Source of the DNA: CAZPWF01 sp964590725
Lineage (GTDB): Bacteria > Patescibacteriota > Saccharimonadia > Saccharimonadales > JACQNP01
Assembly (NCBI GenBank): GCA_964590725.1
Contig: CAZPWF010000019.1
Span: 1 to 13,712, forward strand
DNA: 13,712 nucleotides
Direction of reading: 5' to 3'
The notes below the pieces were generated by a model. The model saw nothing but the letters and a program-made list of their open reading frames with translations, ran no database searches and was not told where the DNA came from. Positions 12,017 through 13,712 of this stretch are shown one piece after another (within the stretch, counting starts at the first letter, position 1; the number at the start of each line of letters is the position of its first letter). The position numbers and the translations under genes are program-made.

Positions 12017-13222
12017 TTAAACTCTGTATATAGTAACCGATTTATAGCCAAGAGGTTCGTCACGCAATTTAGCGGCGGCGGCTCGATGAGAGCCAACCGT
12101 GTATGTTCTTATACCATCTTTTGTAATAAATATGTTCAATTCACCATCAGAATTGGGTTTTATCTGCGTATCTCTGGTTGCATAATCAATAATCTGATCT
12201 ATGCTTCTACGTGTCGCATTACAACTATTGCTTTCACGATCACTAACCTCCCCAAATCCGTGATCTCCTCTTCCTTCCCAGCTGTCAAACCCTTCTGCTC
12301 CATTGATTGCAGCCGGATTTACATATATTGGCAACTCAAGCCACATCTGCTGACTAGAGAGTGCATTATTAACAAGGTTTTGAAATTCAGCATTACCCAT
12401 AAATGGTTCGTCGGCAAGCTCTTTGCCCGCCAACCCTCTTGCAACTAAATCCTGTGCCCGCTCAACGCCACCACGGATGCTGGCCTCAGTTGGTTCATCT
12501 TCAAATACATCTCGAACACCACTTGCTTCAAGAGAATTTCTTAATTCATCAATATTTTCCTTAGCAATATATGGTACATTGTTTCCACGCTTTTCGGCTG
12601 AATTCAATAATTCATCAAGTCGCTTAGGTCTTTTTGCTGCTTGCTCAATTCGCCACTTATCAAATTTGGCTATTTCTTCTGAATCCATTCCGTCCAATAA
12701 TTCATCTAATTCACCGTTTAAGATATATGAATAGTCATCTTGCTCAGTTGAGCTCAGAAATAGCTTTTTTGCCCTACTGATGCTTGTATCCTCATCAGGA
12801 GACTCTACGCTCTGTGCTGTTACAATTTTACCCAATTTAACCTTTGGATTATTGGTGTCAACTACTTCTGTTTCATCCTGCCAAGACAAAAGATCAGAAA
12901 CTTTTATAGTTTTATATGGGAACCCAAGCTTTTCTTTACCTTCATCAGCAGAGTTTTTAATAATTTTAACAAACTTAATCGAGTTCCCATCTTGGTCTGG
13001 TCGATCATAAACACTTTGGACAAACCAATCACTTTCTTCAACATAATCACCGGTATTTACACCTTGTTCGTCCATAACGTTCCGCCTGACTGTAAAGTCT
13101 AGATTACTCACACCAATCGACTCTGCTGCTGCATTTATGTTCGGTTCTATGGCCTCTATGTCAGGCTTTACCAACATTTCTTCTTGTAAATTTTGATGAT
13201 TGGCTTTATGTAGTTGGTTCAT
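12017..13222 (-). CDS. Unknown protein with a C-terminal ParB/Srx-like GSHR motif
   Basis: A 401-aa acidic, soluble protein that I do not recognise. Residues 1-170 are polar and include a possible small beta domain (SDWFVQSVYDRP, then SIKFVKIIKN). Residues 170-290 are charged and helical (DELLDGMDSEEIAKFDKWR, KRLDELLNSAEKRGN). The C-terminal part, from about 300 (WLELPIYVNPAAING) to the end, closes with YTVGSHRAAAAKLRDEP, like the G-x-H-R-x-x-A-A motif of ParB/sulfiredoxin-type nucleotide-binding domains; this resemblance is tentative because the rest of that fold is not evident. It follows the upstream gene by 7 nt and shares its operon. No membrane segment or signal peptide is seen. Confidence 0.78.
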   Translation of the reverse strand: MNQLHKANHQNLQEEMLVKPDIEAIEPNINAAAESIGVSNLDFTVRRNVMDEQGVNTGDYVEESDWFVQSVYDRPDQDGNSIKFVKIIKNSADEGKEKLGFPYKTIKVSDLLSWQDETEVVDTNNPKVKLGKIVTAQSVESPDEDTSISRAKKLFLSSTEQDDYSYILNGELDELLDGMDSEEIAKFDKWRIEQAAKRPKRLDELLNSAEKRGNNVPYIAKENIDELRNSLEASGVRDVFEDEPTEASIRGGVERAQDLVARGLAGKELADEPFMGNAEFQNLVNNALSSQQMWLELPIYVNPAAINGAEGFDSWEGRGDHGFGEVSDRESNSCNATRRSIDQIIDYATRDTQIKPNSDGELNIFITKDGIRTYTVGSHRAAAAKLRDEPLGYKSVTIYRV

Positions 13223-13229
13223 AGGAAGT

Positions 13230-13712
13230 TTACTTCTTATCTACGAATGATCCATGTAACTCACTTAATATATACTTTTGTTGCTTAATATCTAGGGATG
13301 CGCCAGCTGCAGTTGCTAAAATGATCATTTCCATTGCTCGTTTATTAAATCCGTCTGGCGCAGTATCAATTATTTCAAGTTCTACCCTAATCTGAGATTG
13401 AAGATTACTCGAGAACTCTAGAGGATCCATTCTATTTTCAGCTAAGTCTCGTTTCATGTGATCTAGCTTATCGGCAAACATTTTGAACATCTGCTGCTCA
13501 TCTTTACCTAGACCGTCAGTATTTCTTATTTCATTATATGCATGATGCGATTGGCTATGTGCACCAAATTCTAGGGCAAGAGCAGCGAGCTCTAAGCCAG
13601 GTTCTGGATTTTCCTCTTTAGACATTTTTTTAGTTTGTGAGATTATCGAGTTAACAACACCTCCAATCCTATTGTCTATTTCATACTGAGGAACGCCAGA
13701 CTGACGCATCTT
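13230..13712 (-). CDS. Unknown helical protein, cut by the window edge
   Basis: At least 159 aa, open to the window edge, so the true start is unknown; the ATG at 13707-13709 may be internal. The visible part is helical and charged (GLELAALALEFGAHSQSHHA, KDEQQMFKMFADKLDHMKRD), with a possible hydrophobic helix AMEMIILATAAGASLDI near the end and no clear membrane span. It ends in KK-TAA, 7 nt before the start of the 401-aa gene, so both belong to one transcription unit whose promoter lies outside the window. I do not recognise it. Confidence 0.72.
   Translation of the reverse strand, partial: KMRQSGVPQYEIDNRIGGVVNSIISQTKKMSKEENPEPGLELAALALEFGAHSQSHHAYNEIRNTDGLGKDEQQMFKMFADKLDHMKRDLAENRMDPLEFSSNLQSQIRVELEIIDTAPDGFNKRAMEMIILATAAGASLDIKQQKYILSELHGSFVDKK

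Noticed and set aside
1..13712. CRISPR array, tRNA, rRNA, insertion sequence or phage genes
   Set aside because: No regularly spaced direct repeats, cloverleaf-like segments, transposase motifs or phage structural genes were seen on either strand by eye.

Overview
This window most likely comes from a Candidatus Saccharibacteria (TM7) or related Patescibacteria genome. That is inferred from the AT-rich, tightly packed genes, many 4-nt stop/start overlaps, a single-chain glycyl-tRNA synthetase, an archaeal/eukaryal-looking Trm11/Trm-G10-type methyltransferase next to rpmA, and many small membrane proteins of unknown function. UGA appears to act as a normal stop: four genes (glyS, the receiver gene, xseB, the flippase gene) end in TGA at sensible places, which argues against the UGA=Gly code of Gracilibacteria/Absconditabacteria. 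The lineage call is moderate; no 16S or phylogeny is available here.

Layout. 1-661: possible tail of a + strand gene, a 16-bp palindrome, a long intrinsic-terminator hairpin, then a stand-alone RelA/SpoT-type HD alarmone hydrolase. 694-2001 (-): a 435-aa coiled-coil protein with its own promoter. 2002-2262: a decayed copy of the 3' end of the HD gene, overlapped by a 49-codon ORF coupled to the glyS stop. 2263-3621 (-): glycyl-tRNA synthetase. 3678-4712 (-): two tandem 152-aa membrane proteins that look like diverged paralogues. 4780-6538 (-): a translationally coupled cluster of a histidine-kinase-like protein, a receiver protein and RecO; the kinase-like and receiver proteins have both lost their phosphotransfer residues. 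6587-7342 (-): a Met/Pro-rich single-pass membrane protein. 7384-10315 (-): a lipid-flippase-like membrane protein, XseA, XseB and a membrane-anchored methyltransferase in one overlapping cluster. 10367-11828 (+): the Trm11-like methyltransferase and ribosomal protein L27. 12017-13712 (-): two unrecognised genes in one operon, the first cut by the window edge.

Two themes stand out. First, several ATG-start genes have a good -10 box only 7-8 nt upstream of the start and no Shine-Dalgarno sequence, which predicts leaderless mRNAs, whereas the two TTG-start genes have clear Shine-Dalgarno sequences. Second, DNA repair genes (recO, xseA, xseB) are each coupled to unfamiliar partners: an apparently phosphorylation-dead two-component pair for recO, and a flippase-like protein and a membrane methyltransferase for exonuclease VII. 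No CRISPR array, insertion sequence, tRNA or rRNA was seen.
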